Source: Candidatus Omnitrophota bacterium (lineage in GTDB: Bacteria > Omnitrophota > Gorgyraeia > S143-82). From it: 6,854 nt of DNA. The stretch spans positions 1 to 6,854 of the forward strand of contig JALVWL010000226.1 in assembly GCA_027034965.1 (NCBI GenBank), given 5' to 3'. Below are positions 1 through 5,197 of this stretch, in pieces; within the stretch, counting starts at the first letter, position 1, and each line of letters opens with the position of its first letter. The notes under the pieces are model-generated. The model saw nothing but the letters and a program-made list of their open reading frames with translations, had not been told where the DNA came from and did not search any database. The translations under genes and the position numbers were made by a program.

Positions 1-384
1 CTCTTCATCTACAAAGTTATCGATAACCCTTTGGTCTATACCTTCATAATGCCCACATAAAAATATCAGATGTTCCTTTCCAGCCAGGCGCCTGGCATCT
101 TTATGTGTAAAAGGTTTCCCTGAAGGAGTGGGATTTACGACCCAGCTGGAGGCAGAACGCAGTTGCTCCACAGCCGCAAACAAAGGCTCTACCCTGTAGA
201 GCATACCTGGTCCGTGGCCAAAGACAGGCGCATCGACCTTATACTGCTTACTGCGAGAAAATTCCCGCAAGTTCCACAGATTTATCGACACAGCCCCCAC
301 CTCCTGGGCCCTTGCCCACATAGAGGTCCCTTTTACCCCTTCAAACATTATTGGGAAAAGGGTAATAATGTCAATGAACAGCAT
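1..384 (-). CDS. trmD: tRNA (guanine-N1-)-methyltransferase TrmD, N-terminal part (3' end beyond window)
   Basis: TrmD transfers a methyl group from S-adenosylmethionine to N1 of G37 in tRNAs, next to the anticodon, which prevents +1 frameshifting. The 128 visible codons begin MLFIDIITLFPIMFEG, the family's usual opening. They carry a GHGPGM segment (residues about 56-61) where the family usually has GGGPGM, a GKPFTHKDARRLA stretch (89-101), and the knot motif LCGHYEGID (109-117) that helps form the SAM-binding trefoil knot. The conserved catalytic aspartate lies further on and is not in the window. The ATG at 384 is the first start after an in-frame TAA and matches the family start. Its only Shine-Dalgarno-like bases (AAGG) are one base away, so translation probably depends on coupling to rpsP, whose stop lies 18 bases upstream. 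The segment before GHGPGM (VDAPVF) departs from the common VDDRPY form. Identification is secure; activity cannot be judged from this part. Confidence 0.95.
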   Translation of the reverse strand, partial: MLFIDIITLFPIMFEGVKGTSMWARAQEVGAVSINLWNLREFSRSKQYKVDAPVFGHGPGMLYRVEPLFAAVEQLRSASSWVVNPTPSGKPFTHKDARRLAGKEHLIFLCGHYEGIDQRVIDNFVDEE

Positions 385-402
385 ACCTTATGCACTAAAA
401 TA

Positions 403-666
403 TTATTCCTTAACCGTGGACTTTGTCTTTCTAGCCTTTTTGATAAGGCTTTTTACCGTGTCAGTTGGCTGGGCACCTTGTTTTAGCCAATAATCTATTC
501 TCTCGAGCCTCAGATCATAAAACACAGGTTTCTTGGAAGGGTCATAGTAGCCCAACACCTCCAGGACCTTGCCCTCTCGGGCCTCTCTTGCATCGCAGGC
601 AACTATGTGAAAGTGATATCTATGCTTAACTGGTTTGCCTGGCTTACGCAGTCTAATCTTTACCAT
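403..666 (-). CDS. rpsP: 30S ribosomal protein S16
   Basis: S16 is a small 16S rRNA-binding protein that stabilises the body of the 30S subunit during assembly. The 87-residue product has the normal family length. It opens MVKIRLRKPGKPVKHRYHF, continues with the conserved IVACDAREAREGK segment (21-33), then LEVLGYYDPSKKP (35-47), and ends with ERIDYWLKQGAQPTDTVKSL, the helix-turn typical of S16. The tail is rich in lysine. The ATG at 666 gives the canonical MVKIRL start and has an AAGGAGG ribosome binding site located inside the 3' end of trpE; only three bases separate the trpE stop from this start. trmD follows after 18 bases. In many bacteria khpA and rimM lie between rpsP and trmD; neither is present here. 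Placing S16 behind trpE and pilus genes means its expression may depend on read-through or on an internal promoter that I could not identify. Confidence 0.97.
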   Translation of the reverse strand: MVKIRLRKPGKPVKHRYHFHIVACDAREAREGKVLEVLGYYDPSKKPVFYDLRLERIDYWLKQGAQPTDTVKSLIKKARKTKSTVKE

Positions 667-669
667 ATA

Positions 670-2154
670 TCAGTTTCCCTCCTTCTTGAGCAGTTCCTCT
701 GCCAATCTGACGGCCCATATCTGGGCCCTTGCCTTGTTTTGAGTCTCTTTGTATTCCAGCTCTGGTACAGAATCAGCTACTATCCCAGCGCCTGCCTGCA
801 CTAAAGACTTATCATTATAAAACACAATTGTCCTTATTGCAATACACATATCCATATTACCAGAAAAGTCAAAATAACCAACACCACCAGCATAGGCCCC
901 TCGTGGATCCGGTTCGAGCTCATCTATTATCTCCATAGCCCTTATCTTCGGTGCTCCAGAAACCGTACCAGCCGGAAAGACCGAGGCCAATACATCCATT
1001 GGACCTATTCCCTTCTTTGCCTGACCAATCACGCGCGAGACTATATGCATTACATGAGAAAAATACTCAATATGCATAAAATCCTTCACCTCTACCGAAC
1101 CTAACCTGGCTACCCTTCCGATATCGTTCCGTCCAAGATCCACCAGCATAATATGCTCGGCCCTCTCTTTTGGATCACCTAACAGGTCCTGAGCCAGGCG
1201 ATTATCCTCGTCCCGGTCCTTGCCCCTGCGACGCGTACCTGCAATGGGATGTGTCTCTATTACACCATCCTGCAACCTTACAAGCATCTCAGGAGAAGCC
1301 CCTACAAGAGAAAGACATCTGGCAGGGAAATCCATAAAAAACATATAAGGAGAGGGGTTTAGCAGCCTTAGAACTCTATATACATCAAATGGTTTCGCTT
1401 TTGTTTCAAACTCAAATCTCTGGGATAGAACCACCTGAACGATGTCCCCATTATATATATAATCCTTTGCCTTCTCTACTGCGCGGATAAATTGTTTTCT
1501 TGTAAAATTAGATTTAACACCCCGCAGGGCCCCTTTTACCAATCCCCTGCTCTTCATAAGCCTGTCATAAGAAAGGGGCAATAACTGGCGTCCCCGCAAT
1601 ATCTTTTTAATGGATTTGTTCAAGTCCTCTAGAGATTCATCGTAGAGTCTGCCGTATTCCCCTGATTCAATACCCCTTAAATCCACCCATTTGGTCACCC
1701 TTATCATCTTTTTTAGATGGTCAAAAGAGACCTGTAGGCTGGCCAGCATAAACATTGCCTCAGGATAATCCCTTTGAGATTTAAGAGACACCGGCTCGAA
1801 AAATCTCACCATATCATAGCCAATGTATCCCACTATCCCCGCAATAAACGGGAAGTCATCACCAGGATCAGGGTGGGTAAACTCCCTCAAATAGGATTCT
1901 ATTGCATTGCCAGGGTGTTCATTGTCTACAGAGAAGACATCTATGGGATCCACACCAATAAAAGAAAACCGTGAGAGGTTATCCGCCTGCTCAACCGATT
2001 CCAGAAGATAAGAAGGGCTCTGTCTTTTCTTCAGGGATAGATAGACCTCAACAGGTGTAAATATATCAGACGAGAGGTCAACCCACACAGGGACAAGGTT
2101 ATACTTTCTCGCCCAGGATAGAAATAATTTCTTGCTTACGGCAGGATTGTACAT
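670..2154 (-). CDS. trpE: Anthranilate synthase component I (TrpE)
   Basis: TrpE converts chorismate to anthranilate using ammonia from the TrpG glutaminase, the first committed step of tryptophan synthesis in the cytoplasm. The 494-residue length is typical. An N-terminal regulatory domain contains LLES (50-53), part of the tryptophan feedback pocket, complemented by NPSPYMFFM (266-274). The chorismate-binding domain runs from about 215 to the end: GDIVQVVLSQRF (236-247), PIAGTRRRG (303-311), LVDLGRNDIGRVA (337-349), GTVSGAPKIRAMEIIDELEP (396-415) and QAGAGIVADS (453-462). The alanine in PIAGT fits TrpE; many PabB (aminodeoxychorismate synthase) proteins have lysine there. The retained LLES and NPSPYM motifs suggest feedback inhibition by tryptophan. 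The ATG at 2154 gives the usual MYNP-type start, but the nearest good Shine-Dalgarno sequence is 19 bases away. No trpG or other trp gene is in the window, and there is no room for an attenuator or T-box, since pilO ends 16 bases upstream. Confidence 0.96.
   Translation of the reverse strand: MYNPAVSKKLFLSWARKYNLVPVWVDLSSDIFTPVEVYLSLKKRQSPSYLLESVEQADNLSRFSFIGVDPIDVFSVDNEHPGNAIESYLREFTHPDPGDDFPFIAGIVGYIGYDMVRFFEPVSLKSQRDYPEAMFMLASLQVSFDHLKKMIRVTKWVDLRGIESGEYGRLYDESLEDLNKSIKKILRGRQLLPLSYDRLMKSRGLVKGALRGVKSNFTRKQFIRAVEKAKDYIYNGDIVQVVLSQRFEFETKAKPFDVYRVLRLLNPSPYMFFMDFPARCLSLVGASPEMLVRLQDGVIETHPIAGTRRRGKDRDEDNRLAQDLLGDPKERAEHIMLVDLGRNDIGRVARLGSVEVKDFMHIEYFSHVMHIVSRVIGQAKKGIGPMDVLASVFPAGTVSGAPKIRAMEIIDELEPDPRGAYAGGVGYFDFSGNMDMCIAIRTIVFYNDKSLVQAGAGIVADSVPELEYKETQNKARAQIWAVRLAEELLKKEGN
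676..684 (-). promoter_or_regulatory. Ribosome binding site of rpsP inside the end of trpE
   Basis: AAGGAGGGA encodes the KEG near the C-terminus of TrpE, with AAGGAGG eleven bases before the rpsP ATG at 666. It is the strongest Shine-Dalgarno sequence in the window, as expected for a highly translated ribosomal protein gene. Confidence 0.7.
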
Positions 2155-2171
2155 AATAGAATAGAATCCAT
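2136..2171 (-). CDS. Possible 11-codon overlapping ORF at the pilO/trpE junction
   Basis: An ATG at 2171-2169 overlaps the TGA stop of pilO (TGATG) and opens a frame encoding MDSILLCTILP before a TAA at 2138-2136. It lies directly behind the purine-rich AGGAAGGAG segment at the end of pilO, so ribosomes finishing pilO could restart here. It ends 16-18 bases inside trpE, in a different frame, and could feed reinitiation at the trpE ATG. It has no tryptophan codon, so it is not a classical trp leader peptide. It may well be chance: the spacing from AAGGAG is only two bases, although the upstream AGGAAGG is a little better placed. Confidence 0.2.
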   Translation of the reverse strand: MDSILLCTILP

Positions 2172-2728
2172 CACTCCTTCCTACTCAATATATATATAAC
2201 GACTCTAACGTCATTGTTGCGATAATCATTGATATTAGGCAATATAGTGATGGATTCTATTTTACACACATATTTGCTATTTTCAAGTCGGGAAATAAAT
2301 TTTCCCAGAGAATGATAACTACCCTGACCCGTAAACAGGAGTTTTACATAGTAAAGTTTGTCTTTATGCCGTCCTTTTACTGGTATCTTTTCCTTTGGTA
2401 GTATCTGCTTTAAGGTCAGGCCTGAATCCTTGGCAATCCCGGATATATCCTCAAGAACAAATGTCATATCGACATCCGTAACGACCTTAGCTTCCAGGGC
2501 AGAAATCTTATCCTTCAGGTCTTTGATATATACCAATAGTTCGCTATCTTTGACCTTCGCCCGGCTTCTTTTCAGCTCTCTCTCTATTGAGAGGTACTTA
2601 TTCCTGGCGGTGCGATATTTGGTCCAGAGAGGAGAGGCGATAAAGAAGATATCTACTCCCAGGATAAGTAGACCCAACCCTATTGATAAGGCCAATACTT
2701 TCTGTGCATCAGGTGATAACATAGCCAT
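2171..2728 (-). CDS. pilO: PilO-like type IV pilus inner-membrane alignment protein
   Basis: PilO pairs with PilN in the inner membrane and links the cytoplasmic PilM and motor to the periplasmic and outer-membrane parts of the pilus machine. The 185-residue product shows the family layout: a short cytoplasmic start, one membrane helix (about 11-33, ALSIGLGLLILGVDIFFI), a charged coiled-coil stretch (about 38-82), and a small C-terminal domain (about 84-183) that in the family adopts a ferredoxin-like fold. Sequence identity to well-known PilO proteins looks low, so the call leans on architecture and on position right after pilN. The segment LTLKQILPKEKIPVKGRHKD followed by YYVKLLFTGQGSYHSLGKF resembles the family's central strand-turn-helix region. 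The ATG at 2728 has a GAGG ribosome binding site nine bases upstream, inside the end of pilN; a second ATG two codons on is less well spaced. GspM of type II secretion is the main alternative. No pilP follows. Confidence 0.8.
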   Translation of the reverse strand: MAMLSPDAQKVLALSIGLGLLILGVDIFFIASPLWTKYRTARNKYLSIERELKRSRAKVKDSELLVYIKDLKDKISALEAKVVTDVDMTFVLEDISGIAKDSGLTLKQILPKEKIPVKGRHKDKLYYVKLLFTGQGSYHSLGKFISRLENSKYVCKIESITILPNINDYRNNDVRVVIYILSRKE

Positions 2729-2734
2729 ATATTT

Positions 2735-3307
2735 CTACCTCTTTCTTTTGTCTTTTAATATACACTCAATATAAAAGTCTTTAACCTGGGTCTGGCCTAT
2801 CTTGCGCTGGGTTATCTGTTTTACATTTATTGCAGAAAATACATCTTTGATAACCGATTTGCCATTCAGACAGCTAATAAATCTACCCGTAAAGCCCTTT
2901 GACAGATTTTTGCTGTAAAATGAACCTTTTATCTTGAGTAGGCCTTCATCATAACTGTAATCAAACTTGTAAAACCACCCAACTTGGGGTAAACAATCGC
3001 TAATCACATTCATTATCTGCCCCCAATTGGTTCTATCATCTACTATCTTTTTATATGAGTTATAATAATCCTCCAACCTCTTTTGTTCCTGTCTCTGGGG
3101 ATAAAGGGTATTCTTCTTATTGGTTATCATCTCTATATCTGCCTTTGTCCACAACAGCAAGATAAACAATAGGAGATCCAGCACTATGGATATCAATAGA
3201 AAGGCCAGCGGAATGCTAAAGAAATTAAAGGAAACCCACATGGGCAGTCTGGTAGCCCTCACTGCCCTAACTTCTTCTGGCAATAGGTTTAGATGTATCC
3301 TTGCCAT
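2735..3307 (-). CDS. pilN: PilN-like type IV pilus assembly protein
   Basis: PilN is a bitopic inner-membrane protein whose cytoplasmic tail binds PilM and whose periplasmic domain pairs with PilO. The 190-residue product begins MARIHLNLLPEE; the (I/H)NLLP motif is the hallmark tail that docks in a groove of PilM. A membrane helix follows (about 29-53), then a coiled-coil stretch rich in Q, K, E and R (about 55-90) and the family segment TNWGQIMNVISDCLPQVGWF (93-112). The rest is a small periplasmic domain ending in KDKRKR. Length and domain order are typical. The ATG at 3307 has a purine-rich AAAGGGG site just upstream and lies 12 bases after the pilM stop, while pilO begins six bases after this gene's stop. 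The pilM-pilN-pilO order is that of type IVa pilus clusters; because PilM and PilN are separate rather than fused as in GspL, a pilus-type machine is favoured over classic type II secretion. Confidence 0.9.
   Translation of the reverse strand: MARIHLNLLPEEVRAVRATRLPMWVSFNFFSIPLAFLLISIVLDLLLFILLLWTKADIEMITNKKNTLYPQRQEQKRLEDYYNSYKKIVDDRTNWGQIMNVISDCLPQVGWFYKFDYSYDEGLLKIKGSFYSKNLSKGFTGRFISCLNGKSVIKDVFSAINVKQITQRKIGQTQVKDFYIECILKDKRKR
2738..2743 (-). promoter_or_regulatory. Ribosome binding site of pilO inside the end of pilN
   Basis: AAGAGG forms the last two codons of pilN and lies nine bases before the pilO ATG at 2728. It favours that ATG over the one two codons downstream and implies coupled translation. 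Confidence 0.6.
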
Positions 3308-3310
3308 AAT

Positions 3311-3317
3311 CCCCTTT
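3311..3317 (-). promoter_or_regulatory. Ribosome binding site of pilN
   Basis: AAAGGGG in the 12-base pilM-pilN gap; the AAGG part is five bases from the ATG at 3307. Confidence 0.6.
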
Positions 3318-3319
3318 CT

Positions 3320-4312
3320 CTACAAGAGAGTTGCCCCTAGACATACATGGAGCATATCCTTTTTGGACTCAAAGATAGCAGGAGAAAGTCTTTTGTCTAT
3401 TTTAAACCCAGCCAAACAATCCCAGGGACGTATCTGCATCTTTAATGCCTTTCCCAATCTTTCTTTCAATCCAGGACAACGACTTCCACCACCTATCAAA
3501 AATATATCTTCTATTTTCCCGATGGAGACATTTCCCGTATATTCCATCGAAACCTTTATCTCTTCACTAAAGCGATAGAATATAGGATCAAGGGCTGTAA
3601 TAACCTCTTCATATCTATCCCCTGGATTTAATTTTAGCAACTCCGCCTCATTTCTGGACATCTGTAAGGCATCTTCTATATATTCCGTAAACAGATCCCC
3701 CCCCATACTAATCTCTCTGATAATCACTGGTAGTCCGTTCATCAAGACAACAAAAATAGAATACTTTGCACCAACATCCAGTATAACGACGCTCTTATCC
3801 TTGGTCTCTTCAGGAAAGGTAAAATTAAACAGATTGGTTAAGGCAAGACCTGCAAGCTCTGCTCTGTGAAAGATGAAACCCTTATCTGTAAATGGCGCAA
3901 CCAGGTCCAAGACATTTGACTTCTTTACCCCTGCCAGGGCAACCCAATAATTAGAATCACTGGATCCAATAATATCATAATCTACAACCCTCTCTTCTGG
4001 AGGGAATGGGACATATATCTCCTCTTCGTAGTGTATTGCCTTTTCAAGTTCTACCTCATCTAATTTCGGAACTTCTACAAACCTGTATATGGATTGCACC
4101 CCATGAAGCGCAATTACATTAAAGGATTTTTTCATATTCAATTTTTCTCGGACAGAAGAAAGGAATTCAGGAAGCTCATCCTGGGAGTTAAACTTCTCAT
4201 AGAAAAAACCTTCTATGAGAGGACGTTTTCTTCCCTTTAAAAGTACCTGGGCTATCTTTATGCTAGTGCCACCAAAATCTATTGAAATAACACGACGCTG
4301 AGATGCAAACAC
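3320..4312 (-). CDS. pilM: PilM-like actin-fold type IV pilus assembly protein
   Basis: PilM is a cytoplasmic actin/FtsA-like protein that binds ATP and the N-terminal tail of PilN and connects the motor ATPases to the membrane complex. The 330-residue product has the expected pieces: a first phosphate-binding motif, VISIDFGGTSIKIAQ (8-22); the family-specific VPKLDEVELEKAIHYEEEIY (81-100) followed by VPFPPEE; a second phosphate loop, VVILDVGAKYSIFVV (175-189); and an adenosine-type motif, IFLIGGGSRCPGLKERL (270-286). Length is slightly short of the commonest 350 residues. The start is GTG at 4312, preceded immediately by an in-frame TGA, with a strong AAGGGGGGAG ribosome binding site; no other start fits before the phosphate-1 motif. 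It follows the pilin-like gene by 18 bases and precedes pilN by 12. The glycine-rich nucleotide loops appear intact, so it is probably functional. Confidence 0.93.
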   Translation of the reverse strand: MFASQRRVISIDFGGTSIKIAQVLLKGRKRPLIEGFFYEKFNSQDELPEFLSSVREKLNMKKSFNVIALHGVQSIYRFVEVPKLDEVELEKAIHYEEEIYVPFPPEERVVDYDIIGSSDSNYWVALAGVKKSNVLDLVAPFTDKGFIFHRAELAGLALTNLFNFTFPEETKDKSVVILDVGAKYSIFVVLMNGLPVIIREISMGGDLFTEYIEDALQMSRNEAELLKLNPGDRYEEVITALDPIFYRFSEEIKVSMEYTGNVSIGKIEDIFLIGGGSRCPGLKERLGKALKMQIRPWDCLAGFKIDKRLSPAIFESKKDMLHVCLGATLL

Positions 4313-4315
4313 TCA

Positions 4316-4325
4316 CTCCCCCCTT
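4316..4325 (-). promoter_or_regulatory. Ribosome binding site of pilM (GTG start)
   Basis: AAGGGGGGAG sits in the 18-base gap before the GTG at 4312; the AAGGGG part is seven bases from the start. It supports the GTG start over any internal codon. Confidence 0.7.
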
Positions 4326-4330
4326 ATCAA

Positions 4331-5197
4331 TTAGATTTCATCTGTTCTAATAGCCACCTGCAATGTGTAGTTCGCTCCTGAAGTCATATTATATTGCATA
4401 TTTATTTTATCACCGTATCTTGCAAATTGTAAAGCAGAAATATCCCTAGCAATTACTTTATTCTGCCCATTTCCAAAAAACACAATGCTATTCCCATCTT
4501 TATAGATACTAAAAGGCCCATTAAATTGAACCACACCTGCATCAAAATCACAGGTATAAAAATCCAGCCTCGTCATTGAATTAGCAAAACTCAGGGGATG
4601 GCTTGCATCCTCACACAGAGAAGAAAGCCTTCGCAGGTAAAACCATTTTATATTTCTAGAGGAATTCATTTCATCAATCATGGAATCTAATTCATTCATA
4701 AGTGGGCGCACTGATACATAGAGTGAGACTATTGCAGAAATGGCTACCACAAAAATAGCCATAGCAAACATTAATTCCAAAAGCGTTGTCCCCTTTGCTT
4801 TCCAGCCCTTCTTGCCAACCTTTTTATTCAAAAAGAAGATCAGCCATATAACAGCTAGGAGGATAAGGATACCCACCATAATCCTAAGATCCTCTTGATG
4901 TTTACTTATAAACTCACTGACATAACGTTGAATAACGGCCCCGGTCCTTTGCGCCCCCTGATCTCTTTCAAGGGAAGAAGATTTGATTTTATTTCCAGAG
5001 GTATTAGCCGATACCTTGTAAACGTACCTTCCCTTTCGGATATATCCAGGAGAGTTTGCTAGATTAGTCTCCTGATTAACCTTTTTCTCTACGACTATAC
5101 GTTCTTTTCTTATAGTCTCAGCCTGGTTTTGGGGAATAAAGCCCCAAAAAAAAAGCGCTATGAATACCAAAGAAAAATCTATTACTCTATCTCCCAT
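4331..5197 (-). CDS. Prepilin-like minor pilin with a 136-residue membrane-spanning N-terminal extension
   Basis: The C-terminal half is a pilin. KAKG then TTLLELMFAMAIFVVAIS (133-154) is a type III prepilin signal: basic residues, glycine before the cut, glutamate at mature position 5 (E141) and a long hydrophobic helix. The mature part (137-288, about 152 residues) resembles GspJ/PilW-type minor pilins with two cysteines (C195, C216). What is unusual is everything before it: a signal-peptide-like helix (7-22), a polar, basic linker (about 24-104), a second membrane helix (about 106-123, IMVGILILLAVIWLIFFL), then the basic loop NKKVGKKGWKAKG. Normal prepilin leaders are about 5-30 residues. 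The ATG at 5197 is backed by GAGGTG seven bases upstream and overlaps the previous gene by 16 bases, so the long form appears real. A TTG at 4831-4829 would give a conventional 14-residue leader but has no visible ribosome binding site. The linker's origin and role are unknown to me. Confidence 0.85.
   Translation of the reverse strand: MGDRVIDFSLVFIALFFWGFIPQNQAETIRKERIVVEKKVNQETNLANSPGYIRKGRYVYKVSANTSGNKIKSSSLERDQGAQRTGAVIQRYVSEFISKHQEDLRIMVGILILLAVIWLIFFLNKKVGKKGWKAKGTTLLELMFAMAIFVVAISAIVSLYVSVRPLMNELDSMIDEMNSSRNIKWFYLRRLSSLCEDASHPLSFANSMTRLDFYTCDFDAGVVQFNGPFSIYKDGNSIVFFGNGQNKVIARDISALQFARYGDKINMQYNMTSGANYTLQVAIRTDEI
4784..4831 (-). other. Prepilin peptidase recognition and cleavage site inside the fused pilin
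   Basis: The encoded residues NKKVGKKGWKAKG (124-136) precede T137-T138-L139-L140-E141. Cleavage is predicted after G136, between bases 4790 and 4789. Seven lysines precede the cut and glutamate sits at mature position +5, as in class III signal peptides. If the first helix (7-22) enters with its N-terminus in the cytoplasm and the second (106-123) returns, this basic loop lies in the cytoplasm, which is the face where prepilin peptidase cuts. Confidence 0.8.

Noticed and set aside
163..486. Plus-strand open frame of 107 codons
   Set aside because: It lies antisense to trmD and the end of rpsP, both clearly recognisable; the product has no recognisable feature.
1451..1464. 14-base perfect AT palindrome (ATTATATATATAAT), a possible operator
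   Set aside because: It falls within the conserved DYIYNGDI codons of trpE, far from any start; a coding coincidence is the simpler reading.
2155..2170. Attenuator, T-box or tryptophan leader before trpE
   Set aside because: Only 16 bases separate pilO from trpE, there is no hairpin or T-run, and the short overlapping frame has no tryptophan codon.
2188..2201. Short TA repeat, a possible promoter -10 region ahead of trpE
   Set aside because: It encodes the VIYIL end of pilO and I see no matching -35 element at a suitable distance, so a promoter cannot be supported.
2358..2774. Plus-strand open frame of 138 codons
   Set aside because: It is antisense to pilO and the pilN end; composition is that of a shadow frame and nothing resembles a known family.
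3120..3578. Plus-strand open frame of 152 codons
   Set aside because: It is antisense to the pilN start and the pilM end, with no ribosome binding context or recognisable domain.
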